From NCBI RefSeq assembly GCF_003171515.1, contig NC_089390.1, positions 2,108,001 to 2,172,000 on the forward strand: 64,000 nt of DNA, written 5' to 3'. The DNA is from Pyrenophora tritici-repentis. Lineage: Eukaryota > Ascomycota > Dothideomycetes > Pleosporales > Pleosporaceae. The translations under genes and the position numbers were made by a program. The notes under the pieces were generated by a model. The model was not told where the DNA came from. It saw nothing but the letters and a program-made list of their open reading frames with translations, and made no database searches. Shown one piece after another: positions 21,203 to 32,358 of the stretch; the stretch's first letter is position 1; every line of letters begins with the position of its first letter.

Positions 21203-21830
21203 TCTGAACGGGTGTGTGCACAATATGAGTATAGTATGTATTGCAGTCAGGTGCGTCTATGCGTAATGGGCAGCAGAGGGTGGGGTATCATGAAAGCTGC
21301 CAAAGGGTCCGAATATTGAGGGATGCGAGCCGAGGTTACAAGAGTAAAAGGAACGGGACCAGCCCTGGGAGTAATATGCGGAGAGGGCCCTGGAGGTGTG
21401 GGGAGACGGTGAGGGAGGTCGAGCGTCTGTGGCATAGGGCAGACATGGCCGCGTCGTTGCGGTCTGGAGGCGCGGCGAGCATGCACCCACCCTAAGAAGC
21501 CATCTTGCCTATTTGGGAAGCACGTCAATGCGTCTTAGCGCAGGAACTTAAGCTGCAAAATTCGATTGGACTCTCTGCCGTCACCAACCCGACCCAAGCA
21601 AAACTGCAGGAGAGCGGCTGCAAGTCACTCTCCCACCCCTCTATTTCATCACGCCCCCCACCAGGTCGCTCACCTTTTCTTTCTCTTCGTTGATACCCAC
21701 TTTGTACCCTCCGGCAGCAAGCACTGCCAGCCAATTTTCGGCCTCTTTTCGCTCTTGTACTTGTCCCACCAAATTTTTCCTCCTCTACTCCTCTGCCCGC
21801 ACATACGCGTCAGCCCCCAAGAAGAAAAAA
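21203..21830. promoter_or_regulatory. Divergent upstream region of the DeSI-type gene and OLA1
   Basis: 628 nt between two outward start codons. The right half is C/T-rich on the plus strand and is probably the OLA1 leader. No gene or RNA is recognised. Confidence 0.5.
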
Positions 21831-23311
21831 ATGCCTCCCAAGAAACAGGTCAAAGAGGAGAAGCTCCCGCTCGGCAGGCCAGGCAATAACCTGAAGAGTG
21901 GTATCGTGAGTGAGAGCCCTGCGTAGCTTTGTTTTGTCGCGTTCTCACATTAACAGTAATTGCCAGGTTGGCCTAGCGAACGTCGGCAAGTCGACTCTCT
22001 TCCAAGCCATCACAAAGTGCTCACTGGGTAACCCTGCCGTAAGTCACGCGTCGTTTGCGTTTTGATTTTTTTGCTAATGTGCGTAGAACTTTCCATATGC
22101 CACCATCGACCCCGAAGAATCTCGTGTGCTGGTCCCCGATGAGCGCTTCGACTGGCTCGTAGAGCACTATAAGCCTAAGTCGGTCGTGCCTGCCCATCTT
22201 ACCATCTACGATATTGCTGGTCTTACCCGTGGTGCATCGACTGGTGCGGGTCTCGGTAACGCCTTCTTGTCACATATCCGCGCTGTCGATGCCATCTTCC
22301 AAGTCGTACGATGCTTCGACGATGCCGAGATCATTCACGTCGAGGGCGACGTCGACCCAATCCGTGATTTGGACATTATTGCCGAGGAGCTGCGCCTAAA
22401 AGACATTGAGTTCGTTGAGAAGGCACATGCAGCGCTTGTCAAGGAGACAAGGAGAGGCGGCCAGAGTTTGGAGATGAAGAAGCTCAAAGAGGAGCAAGCT
22501 ACCGTTGAGAAGGTCCTTGAGATGCTCAAGGCTGGCAAGGATGTCCGCAAGGGCAACTGGTCACCCAAGGAGGTAAGCCCGTCCTCTTTTTTTCTCCTAC
22601 CCCTGTTACAAGATGACAAAGAGCGATTGCTCTATAATCCCAGCTCTCTGATGGTCCATAAACGCTGGACCGTCCTGAAGTGACGTCCTTTTCTGATTTG
22701 TAACATTCAACTCCATTGCGCAACATCAATCTCCTCGCGAATCGTAACTTACAATTCGTCAGGTCGAGCACATCAACCCTCTTTTCCTCCTCTCGGCCAA
22801 GCCTGTGGTATACCTTGTCAACTTGAGCGAGAAGGACTACATCCGCCAAAAGAACAAGAACCTACCCAAGATCGCTGAATGGGTCAAGACCAACGCCCCT
22901 GGTGACCCAATCATCCCCATCTCCGTAGCGCTCGAGGAGCGCATTGCCGTCATGTCCGACGCCGAGGCTGCTGAGGAGCTCAAGAACCTGGGCACCAAGT
23001 CCGCGCTTCCCAAGGCTATCCAGACTATGCGCAAGGCTCTTCAACTTGGTAGCTTCTTCACAACTGGTACCGACGAAGTCCGACAATGGACGATACGGAC
23101 TGGTACCAAGGCACCACAAGCCGCTGGTGTCATTCACGGTGACTTCGAAAAGACTTTCATCCAATGTGTCGTATATAACTACAACACGCTGAGGGAAGAA
23201 GGTGATGAAGCTACCTGCAAGGCGAAGGGTAAGATCATGACCAAGGGCAAGGACTACGTTGTTGAGGATGGTGATATCATCCTCATCAAGGCCGGTGCGG
23301 CAAAGGCGTAG
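21831..23311 (+). CDS. OLA1: Obg-like ATPase OLA1 (YchF family)
   Basis: Four exons, 21831-21905, 21967-22038, 22087-22572 and 22763-23311, give 393 residues, the usual length. Introns are 61, 48 and 190 nt. Seen: the P-loop GLANVGKST split from the start exon, G3 motif [16 protein letters not shown], the family-typical replacement of the NKxD motif by NLSE (which explains ATP rather than GTP preference), a coiled-coil insert (about 200-240), and a C-terminal TGS domain with [11 protein letters not shown] and [19 protein letters not shown]1/YchF binds ribosomes and influences translation and stress responses in the cytosol. The third intron is longer than average but no alternative exon is evident. 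Confidence 0.97.
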
Positions 23312-23650
23312 ACTGCTTGTCCGCTGGCTGTACTGGATCGTTGGGCCTTGGCTCTTCTGTCAGTGTGTATGTGTTTACGATTCCGATGCACTCTTATGAT
23401 GAGATACATGAAAAGCAGCAAGTCTGCAACTGAATGAATAAGCAAACACATGAGCACAATTATAATTTCAATGTTTTTGTGACCTTTAAGCTTCGTGACT
23501 GCCAAGTTTGAAATATCCGCGTTCTCGAGTTGTTCAATTTCTCGACTTTGCTGCTCCACCGGTGTTTCATGGTGGGCCTGTCTTCTATCCAAAATAAATA
23601 CCAACCCTCGAATGCCGTACTGAAGTACGGCAAGTTTTTCATCATTTACC
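23312..23650. other. Convergent 3' region of OLA1 and MED16
   Basis: AT-rich 3' UTR-like sequence. Nothing else is recognised. Confidence 0.5.
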
Positions 23651-26600
23651 TCATTTCGCCTTTCCCTTGCTTTCAACCAGCATCCAGCTATTCCCACAAA
23701 TACAATGTTTACTCACGCCCATGAGCCACTGACAATGATGCGGCGCATACCCTTGCAGCCCCGGAAACACATCCTCCATACAAGAACCACACCTCACACA
23801 CTGCCTCAACATCCCCTTCCTCTTCTTGTCCTCCCCATTCGCCCCCGCAGCACTAGCAATGCTATCGCTGCGATTGCGCGACCCATGCCCCGTATTGACC
23901 GGATGCGTAACCGTGCCCGTACCACGGATAATCATCTTCTGGCACACATCTACGACATGTGTATCATGCCATGTAGCCGCACGTTTAGAAGTTTCAAGAC
24001 CCAACCACGTAGTATCGAAGAACATGAGTTTTCCCAGATCAAGTTTATCCGCCAGACAAGCGTTTGCCTGGTTGCTATTCCAGAGGGTATCAGTGACGAG
24101 GCGTTTAGCGACTGGAAAGAGGATATCAGGGATTTTGCCGACGAGGAGCTGGCGCTCGAGGACGTTGCGTTGGGCTTCTGATTGGGAGCGTTGTCTGTAG
24201 ATGCCGCGGACGTGGTTTTGTGTTTCGCAGATTAGGACTTCGAACCAGCGCCATTCAAAGGGTAATTCGGTGACGGCAGAGAGGAGGGGGGTGAAGAGCT
24301 TTTTTGCTTCGGGGGAGGGCGTGGGTGCGTTTGGGTTGGCGGTGTGGGCTTCGGCGCTGCGTTTCACCCATTGAATTGGTTGCGCCCACATTTTCATCAT
24401 GGCGCGAGGGAAGGCGGAGAGGAGGAAGAGGACGGAGGGGTTATTGAGCTCGTGCATTTTGGCTTCGAGGACTTCACGCGTTAGTTCAACCGGGGGGATG
24501 TCGGACAGGGCGCGTCCTAGGGTGAAGAGTTCGTCCAGTATGTATGCCATGAAGTGCATGGTCCATCTGCAGGTTCCAATCATTGGGGGCACGTATTCGG
24601 CCTTGAGGTTCGTTTTCCCTGGGTCGCCATGTAGACGGAACACGGCCGTCAAGATCTGTGTAAGGTACTTGACGTTGAGGATCATCCAAGCCATTTTACT
24701 GCTGAGTGAGCGCTTGATGCCACCTTCAAGTCCCAGAAGATGCATTGCCGAAAGATTTTTGACGAAGAAGGGTGACCGCCCCATCAAGATGAAGTGATTG
24801 GTTGCGTTCTCATCAATTCCGCAGTCGATGTTTACTTGGAGACCCTCAAAGAGATGGTTGACGAAGTCGTGTTTTCGCTTTTCGCTGATTGGTCCGACAA
24901 TGGCGAAGATGTCGTCGCTCGAGAAGTACTGGTTCGCGGCTGAAGCGAATTGGAGAGTTAGTGCTGCAAGTGCTGCTGAGTGCTGTGGCTCGTCATCGCC
25001 TGTAGCTAGTGTGCCATGTGAGTACTCCATCGAGCGCAGCTTTGTAGTACCATCTAGTTGCATACACACAGCTATGCAGTGGTTGGGCGAGAAAGCCACA
25101 TGTAGTGAAGGCTCGGCATGTTGGAAAATGTATCCGGCTTGTAAGAGCGAGGTCACGGTGTCGGTGTTGTCATCTGGCAGGATACCCTCCATAGTAGAAC
25201 GTTTCCTGAACTCTATTGCACCGTCGCTGTAGCAAAAGGCAAAGAGCATATCATACCAAATGGGGTAGAAGGCTAAGACGACTGCATGGAGTGCAAAATC
25301 AAGCTGCCTCTTGAGTACAAAGGTATTTTGAGCAGGTATTGAACTGACGCTTTTCTTCTTTGACGTGACCTGGTCCAGACTTGGATGTAGCTGACTTTTT
25401 TGCTCTTGATGCACTTCCCATTTGACGACGATGCTGTAACGCGACTCCTGGGGATTTAAGTCATATGATATGGGATTTGGTGGTTTGCAGAATATGGCCT
25501 GGATGGTGGGTATAGAGACATCGTCCTGCTGGGGTGTAACGGGAAGGAAGTTGAGGTGGGTTAGTTGAGCAGCAGCTGTGCCCCTCGATTCTGTACCGTT
25601 ACTCAGATCGTCATTTGTCATGTCAACGGGGTTACAATCGTCTTCCATGGCTATTAATGAGACCTGAATCGTTGGTTTCTCGAATGGACCTGCATTTTGA
25701 CTGCGCTTATCTGCTGGGACGTTCCAGACTGTTTCGATACGATACAGGTAAAGCCTTCTCTTGACGTCGTAGGCTGTCAACAGAAGAGTGTTGTCTACAG
25801 GGATCAGTAAGTAGATATCAGGGTAAATCAGGGGTATTACCATTGTTGGACGCAAACGCTGCATGGGTAAAGGGCTCCTTTGTTGAGAGCATGGGCCCAA
25901 GCTGGGCAGATGCTTCTTGCCAGTAGTTGTCATTCTGCTGGAAGCGAAGCTTGAGTTCGCCGTGCCTCTTGAGGTAAATGAGAGACGCTTTGCCATCGAC
26001 GGGATGATGCGCGTTGTTGAACAAGTGTTGTCTGATATTCCACTTCCACTTGTTTCCCTCTCGGGCAGCTGACCAAGCAATGAGGTTCTAGGAGAGAGTT
26101 AGTACAGTTTTTCTAAGGAGTTAGTGGTAGCCCTACTTTTTGCGAATAAGGCAGAATCGCCAGCCAGTGCATGCCTACGACTGCATCTACTTCGGATTCA
26201 GGATGAGGTATATCGGCTCTGCTGAATTGCATGCGGTCCAAGGCCATGGCACACGAGAAGACCATGACACGACCTGCTTCGTCCATGACGGCAAGATCAT
26301 TGCCTAGGTGACTCCATGACAGGTGGGTTAATGGAAAGACCTCCCGATTCTGTGGGAATTCCAGTGGAACAGCCTTCCCAAGGTTCCATTTGCCGGTCTC
26401 AGGGTCATACGAGAAGATCTTCAGGTTGACAGAGTAGCCATCAGGACTGATGTATGCCACGCAGCCATTCTTAGACCATGAGATTTTCCTATTACTTCTT
26501 AGTCAAGCATGTAGACTCACTTGAGATGTGTCTTACTGGCAACAGCCACTGGACGCTAGCTCGTCAATGCGCCCGTCGAGGCCTTTTAGTGGCGGGATTG

Positions 26601-26679
26601 TGTTGATAGTGGTGATGTTGACATGTTCCGAGTCTCCGAACAGATCGTCCACGTCCATGTTGTAGCTTGCGCCGTCCAT
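23651..26679 (-). CDS. MED16: Mediator tail subunit MED16 (Sin4)
   Basis: Four exons, 26679-26537, 26488-26137, 26087-25841 and 25794-23651, give 961 residues; introns are 48, 49 and 46 nt. Exon 1 encodes an acidic start (MDVDDLFGD). Exons 1-4 encode a WD40-like beta-propeller half with KISWSKNGCVAYISPDG, LTHLSWSHLGNDLAVMD, LIAWSAAREGNKWKW and LLLTAYDVKRRLYLYRIE. The remainder is largely helical. The end has paired Cys motifs (QCVRCGSC, HCICGNSW) that could bind a metal ion. MED16 belongs to the Mediator tail, which contacts activators at RNA polymerase II promoters. It is divergent from the sirtuin gene. Identification rests on the domain order and the Cys-rich end; the function is inferred from family knowledge. 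Confidence 0.92.
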
Positions 26680-27934
26680 TTGGGCGAGATGTCCCCTGCC
26701 TGTAGGCTGATGCAAGGTAGTTAGATATGATGATGGGAAAACAAACGTCGGGCGAGGGTGGTCAAGCGAGAAGGAGCTGTTCAATGAGCGCCAGAGTGGC
26801 GACCAAGTTAGTCGCCGGGTATCACAGATAACAGAAAAGAAGAGAAGGGAAGCTTCTCAAAACGACAGCTGGGGAGCAGCCATGAAGTTGGTGAGGCTAC
26901 GCTCTGGTTGGCAGACGGACTGAGACCAGCTCGCGGAAGTAAGCGAAACCCAGCTAACGCAGACTAGAGTTAGCGCACCTTACGTAGCGCCGTGTGCTGT
27001 TCGCGGGTGCTTCGTGCTGCAGTCATGTGTCCAGCATCATCCTTCATTGTGGATGAGTGCTAATGAGGGATTGTCGTGAAGGATGTGACAGAAGTCGAGA
27101 CCAAGGCTTCGCATTTGCATGTATGCGACTTGCGCATTGCACATGGCCGCTGTACGCACTGATCCGTCCCTGCAATATGTACTCAAGGAAACGGTTCGCT
27201 GCATGTGCGCTGGGACATAACTTACATGAAAGCACGCTGTCCATAATGAAGAATGGCAAACAAAGACCAAAAACTCCATTCACAGAGCAACAAGTCAATC
27301 TCACATATGCTATAAACTCGCGTGTCCCCATATCGTGCGCCAGATCTCGGTCGCTTCTGCACAGACAGTCTTCGTTCCAAAGGTAAACAGATCCAGTGTT
27401 TAGCTCCCTCCTTGGCATCCCTACCCGGCGTCTTATGGTTGTCGAGGTGAACCAGCGCTCCCCGTCATCGCATCCACCGCCAACCTCTTCACTCGGCCCA
27501 CCCACCCTTCGCCGTCACCACCACAACCCCGGCTATCCCAGACGCGCCTGCCTATTTTTCGACGCGCTTTCTCGAATCGTCGCAATGGCCTAGCGCGCTT
27601 ACCCTTTACGTACGGCTTTCCTCGACGGAGATCCAACAGCAGTTCGTGGTAGTCACGACCCACAGCCCTCCGTCCCTGCTTACCCACGTTCTCACCCTCT
27701 TTACACATCCTCCGTACGCGGCATACTCGGAGAAAATAGCCTGAATACATACATGAAGGACTTTGTCGCGATAGGCCAAGCTATCAAGCGTGTTGTAGCA
27801 TAGACGCGGTACCGTGTGTCCTCAAAGTCGCAGCGCGCTTTGCCTTCACTCACGAGCCTTCCACACCGCACGCGACCCGTCGCTGCCTATTGCTGTATAC
27901 GCCATAACATTCCACCCGCCTCTTTTCCTTCACA
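26680..27934. promoter_or_regulatory. 1.25-kb divergent region between MED16 and the HST4-like sirtuin gene
   Basis: No convincing gene. The part nearest the sirtuin gene is C/T-rich and holds several ACGCG cores (near 27542, 27559, 27804 and 27883 on the plus strand, and 27314 in the opposite sense). They resemble the core of MBF-type cell-cycle boxes, although the full ACGCGT is not present. Confidence 0.4.
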
Positions 27935-29938
27935 ATGGCTGCCGACACGCTAAATGAAGGGCCAAGCTCGCCCTTGGCCGAGAGCTCAGATTCTGAACTC
28001 TCGATCCTCTCTCGGTCGCCCACCCCCCCGCTGGAGCTCAGCAGATCCTTCGCTCAACAGCGCGCATACGTTTCCCCATCCTCGTCTCGACGGTCTTCTG
28101 CCAAGACCACACCCGCGCCAGAAGACATGCCTTCACCACCTTCCAGCAATGACGAGAACCCGCGCCCCTCGAAAAGACGAAAGATTGCCGAGCCCAAGGA
28201 GCGCACAGCCGAATATCTCGATCTTTCCACAACCGAAATAAACCAAGACGAACTGCCACAACTGCAGCGCTTGCTAAACGTCCTGCACAAGAAGCGCAAG
28301 ATTGTTGTCATTGCAGGTGCAGGTATATCCGTGTCGGCCGGCATTCCAGACTTCCGATCCTCAACGGGCTTGTTCAACACGCTCAAGAAGGAGCACAAGC
28401 TCAAATCGTCCGGCAAGGATCTCTTTGATGCCTCTGTATACCAGGATGACACGTCTACATCTACCTTTCATGACATGGTGCGCACACTTTCACAGCACAC
28501 CAAGTCAGCAGAGCCCACTGCCTTCCACCATCTTCTCGCAACTCTCGCTCAAGAAGGGCGCTTGATGCGACTCTACACCCAAAACGTCGACGGTATAGAC
28601 ACCTCCCTACCACCCTTGAGCACAGAAGTCCCACTACCTAAGAAGGGACCTTGGCCAAAGACTGTGCAGGTGCACGGAGGTCTTGACTACATGGTTTGTT
28701 CGAAATGCCACGCCTTGGCGCCTTTCGACGCCGAACAATTCAATGGACCTAAACCCCCGCCGTGCCCGAGCTGCGTGGAAAACGATGAAATCCGCCTGTT
28801 CGCTGACAAGCGAAGCCATGGAATTGGGCGATTGCGGCCTCGCATGGTTCTCTACAATGAATACAATCCTGATGACGAGTCTATTGGTTCTTGCGCATCA
28901 CATGATATGCGAATGCGGCCGGATGCTGTTATCGTAGCCGGTACCACGTTAAAGGTCCCTGGGGTACGACGCATCGCCCGGGAAATGTGCAACATTGTGC
29001 GCGATCGAAAGGACGGCGTAACAGTTTGGCTTAATAACGACCCCGAGCCGCTAGGCAAAGACCTCGAAGATAAATGGGATCTGGTCGTGAAGGGACCCTG
29101 TGACGAAGTTGCTCGCCACGCGAAAATGCGACGATGGGATGATCCCATGGATTATAAGACTGTCACCGATGAAGATCTTAGCAAAGTCAAGGAGAAGCAA
29201 AGAGCAGAGGTTGTTATTGGCACCCCTCGCAAACCAGGTGTACTTCGCAACGCTGGCCAGTTGACACCTGGTCAAAGTCCTCGCATTCTTCCCAAATCTT
29301 TCAATAAAGAGGAGCCGGACACGCCATCGAGGAAGGGTACAAAGCGGAAGACTGATGCACAGATGGACCTATTTGGAAAAGTCGCAAATAAAGGACTCCC
29401 GAAAAGGCCCAAGGCCCAGCCGAAGAAAGCGGCAGCAAGCAGGAAGTCGAAGAAGGAGTCGAAGAATGATGTGCCCGCTATCAACAATGTCTTCAAGGCT
29501 ACGAAGGGCACTGCAAGATCTTCGACTAAGAAAGCTTCCGATGCCAGCCTTACAGTCATCGAGTCCAAATACACGCTGCAACCACAGTTGAAGCCTAAAG
29601 AAAACGTCAGCGAGAGCATTCACGTCCAAAAGACCCGTTCTCCGGCCACTCCGAGGAAGACCACACGGTTGACTAAGATCAAGGCGGACTATGTTTTCAG
29701 ACCCGTGTCGAATGTGGACGGCCGTAACAATCACTCACCAAAGCGGCCACCCATCGAGAGCTTTACACCAACCAAGGACCGCACTCCAAGTGCCCAACTC
29801 CAAGAGGAGATGGCATACGCGCGTGCTACATCCTCTAGGGATGATTTTCGTCCTTCATCATCCGGTAGCGCGCAGCGGCACATCATCGAAAGTCCCACGG
29901 GGGCGGTGCCCAAAAATATGAATCACCTGCTCTGTTAG
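27935..29938 (+). CDS. HST4: HST3/HST4-type NAD-dependent histone deacetylase (sirtuin)
   Basis: Single exon of 667 residues. A Ser/Pro-rich N-terminus with a basic KRRK patch precedes the Sir2 domain (about 100-400). Motifs: GAGISVSAGIPDFRS (NAD binding, about 127-141), TQNVDGID (about 215), the catalytic-His motif VHGG (about 247), two zinc-binding pairs CSKC (about 255) and CPSC (about 277), and VAGTTLKVPG. All key residues are present. The C-terminal 260 residues are basic and disordered, with KRK and PKR patches that could be nuclear localisation signals. Fungal Hst3/Hst4 enzymes remove acetyl from histone H3 Lys56 after S phase and protect genome stability. The motif spacing and FNTLKKEHKLKSSGKDLFD block favour this class over Sir2 or Hst2. 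Confidence 0.93.
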   Translation: MAADTLNEGPSSPLAESSDSELSILSRSPTPPLELSRSFAQQRAYVSPSSSRRSSAKTTPAPEDMPSPPSSNDENPRPSKRRKIAEPKERTAEYLDLSTTEINQDELPQLQRLLNVLHKKRKIVVIAGAGISVSAGIPDFRSSTGLFNTLKKEHKLKSSGKDLFDASVYQDDTSTSTFHDMVRTLSQHTKSAEPTAFHHLLATLAQEGRLMRLYTQNVDGIDTSLPPLSTEVPLPKKGPWPKTVQVHGGLDYMVCSKCHALAPFDAEQFNGPKPPPCPSCVENDEIRLFADKRSHGIGRLRPRMVLYNEYNPDDESIGSCASHDMRMRPDAVIVAGTTLKVPGVRRIAREMCNIVRDRKDGVTVWLNNDPEPLGKDLEDKWDLVVKGPCDEVARHAKMRRWDDPMDYKTVTDEDLSKVKEKQRAEVVIGTPRKPGVLRNAGQLTPGQSPRILPKSFNKEEPDTPSRKGTKRKTDAQMDLFGKVANKGLPKRPKAQPKKAAASRKSKKESKNDVPAINNVFKATKGTARSSTKKASDASLTVIESKYTLQPQLKPKENVSESIHVQKTRSPATPRKTTRLTKIKADYVFRPVSNVDGRNNHSPKRPPIESFTPTKDRTPSAQLQEEMAYARATSSRDDFRPSSSGSAQRHIIESPTGAVPKNMNHLLC

Positions 29939-30652
29939 CGTTAATTGCATTCTCGGCGTTTGCAGTACAATCACTAGGGCAATTTTTGCATTTGCGTTAT
30001 GGTATCGGGTGCGTTTAGGCGTTCACTAATGAGGGCAGACAGAGACAGCTGTGTCTGTACTTTTCTCATTACTAGGTAGGTAGATTTTAGCTATTGGCTT
30101 TTCGATTGCATGATACCCAGGCCATCCCCTGGTGGAGCAAAACACAATGCTTTGGGTCCTTCTAAATATAGTGCGGTGTTCAATGATGGTTTACGGCTGC
30201 GGCCTTGCTGGTTAATCTTTTGCTACTGTGATTATTGGTATCGATTTTAGTGCTGTTTAAGAAGTAGATGTAGTAGTACGACTCTGTTCCATGCCGTACC
30301 TTGATAATCTACACACACTTTCTCTTTTGACTGCTGCCTCAGATCACGTTTTCTGAATGTTGTGCCAGGCGCGCTTTCCCTAATAGCGTTGTCACCTTGG
30401 CGCTTGGACGTGCACTCACTTTGCTGACCACTCATTCTTTACATTCCTTCACTCGACAGCTCGCGCAAGCGTTTTCATGCATTGCATCTCGACTTTTGAT
30501 TGTTGATGGGCATCTACGATAGAATCTTTGTGGTCTAACATCTAGAAGTTTGCAGATTTGTTGATTTGGTACATCTTGACATTCTGCCAACACTAAGTTA
30601 CCCTATTCTTTGATAACAACTTTCACAAACTGAAAGAGCTGGAACTTCGGGA
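29939..30652. other. Spacer between the sirtuin gene and the PI-PLC gene
   Basis: 714 nt, relatively AT-rich. It holds the 3' UTR of the sirtuin gene and the promoter of the next gene in the same orientation. No further gene is seen. Confidence 0.5.
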
Positions 30653-32212
30653 ATGTCTTCTCCGCCGCTTACCGTGCGAAATTTGACGCAAACGGTCATA
30701 TCGATAGCACGCATTGAGCGGTTTGAAGATCCCAATACCCTACAGTCAAAAGCGAGAGGATACGTCTTCAGCTCAAAGAATACGACTACCTTGGCTCCTA
30801 CATCACCTGAACTCAGCGGACACGCGCAAAGCTTCATCCACCAAGATATGAACATCACACTCCAGCCTTTTGAATCATACACGCTGCGTTTCTCCGACTC
30901 AGCAGAGGCTGGAGCCACGACAAAACTGTCAAGTCCAACTCTTCGCCTCATCATACAAACAGGCCAAGAACGCCACCGCGTCGACACTCACCCTTCATAC
31001 ACACAAAAGTCTACCCAAACCTTCACGCCGCTTTCGGGAAACTCGCTGCCACCAACATACAAGGCGCTTTTTCATCCGTCGAAACCAATTCCGCATCTGG
31101 CCATTCATTCCAACCACATTTCCAGATACACCTCATGGATGTCAGCATTACCAGACGATCTCCCTCTTTCAGCCATGAGTATACCTGGAACTCACAACTC
31201 TCACACCCATTACCGCGCTCTACCATCCGTTCGCTGCCAGGTCCATGACGTAAAGACGCAATTGGAGAACGGAATCCGCTTCCTCGACATACGCGTCCAG
31301 CCCGTCCACGCAACCGACCCACAGAAAAAAGACCTGTATCTCGTGCACGGCGCATTCCCCATTAGTCTGACAGGGCCAAAATATCTTGAACCCATGTTAA
31401 AAATATGCTACGACTTCCTCGCAGCAAATCCAAGCGAGACCGTTCTCATTAGCCTGAAAAGAGAAGGCGTAGGCAGCGCAACAGACGAATATCTTGCACG
31501 CATCCTACAAGACCACTACATCGCCCCCAAACAAAGTCACTGGTACACTGACCCCAAAATCCCCTACCTAGGCACCGTCCGAGGCAAACTAGTCCTAGTA
31601 CGCCGCTACAACACCGCCAACCCCCCATCCTCTCCCTCACCATCCAACCCCCAAACTACGGGTCTAGACGCAACAGCCTGGCCCCACAACGCCTCCCACG
31701 CTCTCTTCCCCCCACACTTCCCCACACCAACGTTCTGCCTCCAAGACTTCTGCGAGGTCCTCATCCCCGAATCCATCCCAACAAAACTCCAACACTGCAA
31801 TGATCATCTCGTCCGCGCTGCCGCCGCTATACACCCCATCCCAGGTGTGTCGACCGATGTCGTGAATCCCGTACCGCCAGGCCCGCTATACCTGAACTTC
31901 CTGTCTGGAAGCAATTTCTGGAAGAAGGCGTGTTGGCCGGGTGCGATTGCCAAGATTGTGAATAAGGGAATGGAGGAGTGGCTTTGTGGGGGTCATCATC
32001 TGGAGCGGCCGGCGAGAGAGACGAGAGAGCCGGGGGAGGTGGAGGAGAGTAGGGAAATGAGTGGTGGGGTGAAGAGGGCGGGGAGCGGGGATGGGAGTAC
32101 AGGGGTTGTGGTTATGGATTGTGTGGGTGAGGGTGGGGATTGGGAGTTGGTGAGGTTGGTGGTGGGTATGAATATGGGTGTTTTATTGAAGATGAAGGCG
32201 TGTGTTGGATGA
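30653..32212 (+). CDS. PI-PLC X-domain phosphodiesterase
   Basis: Single exon of 519 residues. A beta-rich N-terminal region (about 1-150) precedes the PLC-X domain. MSIPGTHNSHTHY (about 174-187) contains the first catalytic His, LENGIRFLDIRVQP gives the Asp/Arg pair, and LVHGAFPI (about 229) holds the second His. SETVLISLKREG, KIPYLGTVRGKLVLVRRY and LYLNFLSGSNFW follow. This is the bacterial-type, metal-independent PI-PLC fold that cleaves phosphatidylinositol by a cyclic intermediate. No signal peptide is apparent, so a cytosolic role or unconventional release is possible. The last 70 residues are Gly/Glu/Arg-rich and of unknown role. Codon use becomes strongly C-rich in the middle without a frame break. 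Confidence 0.9.
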   Translation: MSSPPLTVRNLTQTVISIARIERFEDPNTLQSKARGYVFSSKNTTTLAPTSPELSGHAQSFIHQDMNITLQPFESYTLRFSDSAEAGATTKLSSPTLRLIIQTGQERHRVDTHPSYTQKSTQTFTPLSGNSLPPTYKALFHPSKPIPHLAIHSNHISRYTSWMSALPDDLPLSAMSIPGTHNSHTHYRALPSVRCQVHDVKTQLENGIRFLDIRVQPVHATDPQKKDLYLVHGAFPISLTGPKYLEPMLKICYDFLAANPSETVLISLKREGVGSATDEYLARILQDHYIAPKQSHWYTDPKIPYLGTVRGKLVLVRRYNTANPPSSPSPSNPQTTGLDATAWPHNASHALFPPHFPTPTFCLQDFCEVLIPESIPTKLQHCNDHLVRAAAAIHPIPGVSTDVVNPVPPGPLYLNFLSGSNFWKKACWPGAIAKIVNKGMEEWLCGGHHLERPARETREPGEVEESREMSGGVKRAGSGDGSTGVVVMDCVGEGGDWELVRLVVGMNMGVLLKMKACVG

Positions 32213-32358
32213 GAGACTTGGTGATGTGTAGATGGGGTGTGTATGTATACAAAGATTGCGATAGAGTAGTTACCTCTTGATTTATATACAGGTGTGTTAT
32301 ACAACAGCCGTTCTCCTATCACTCATCTCTGTCTATTCAGAAAGAAATCAAGGCCACT

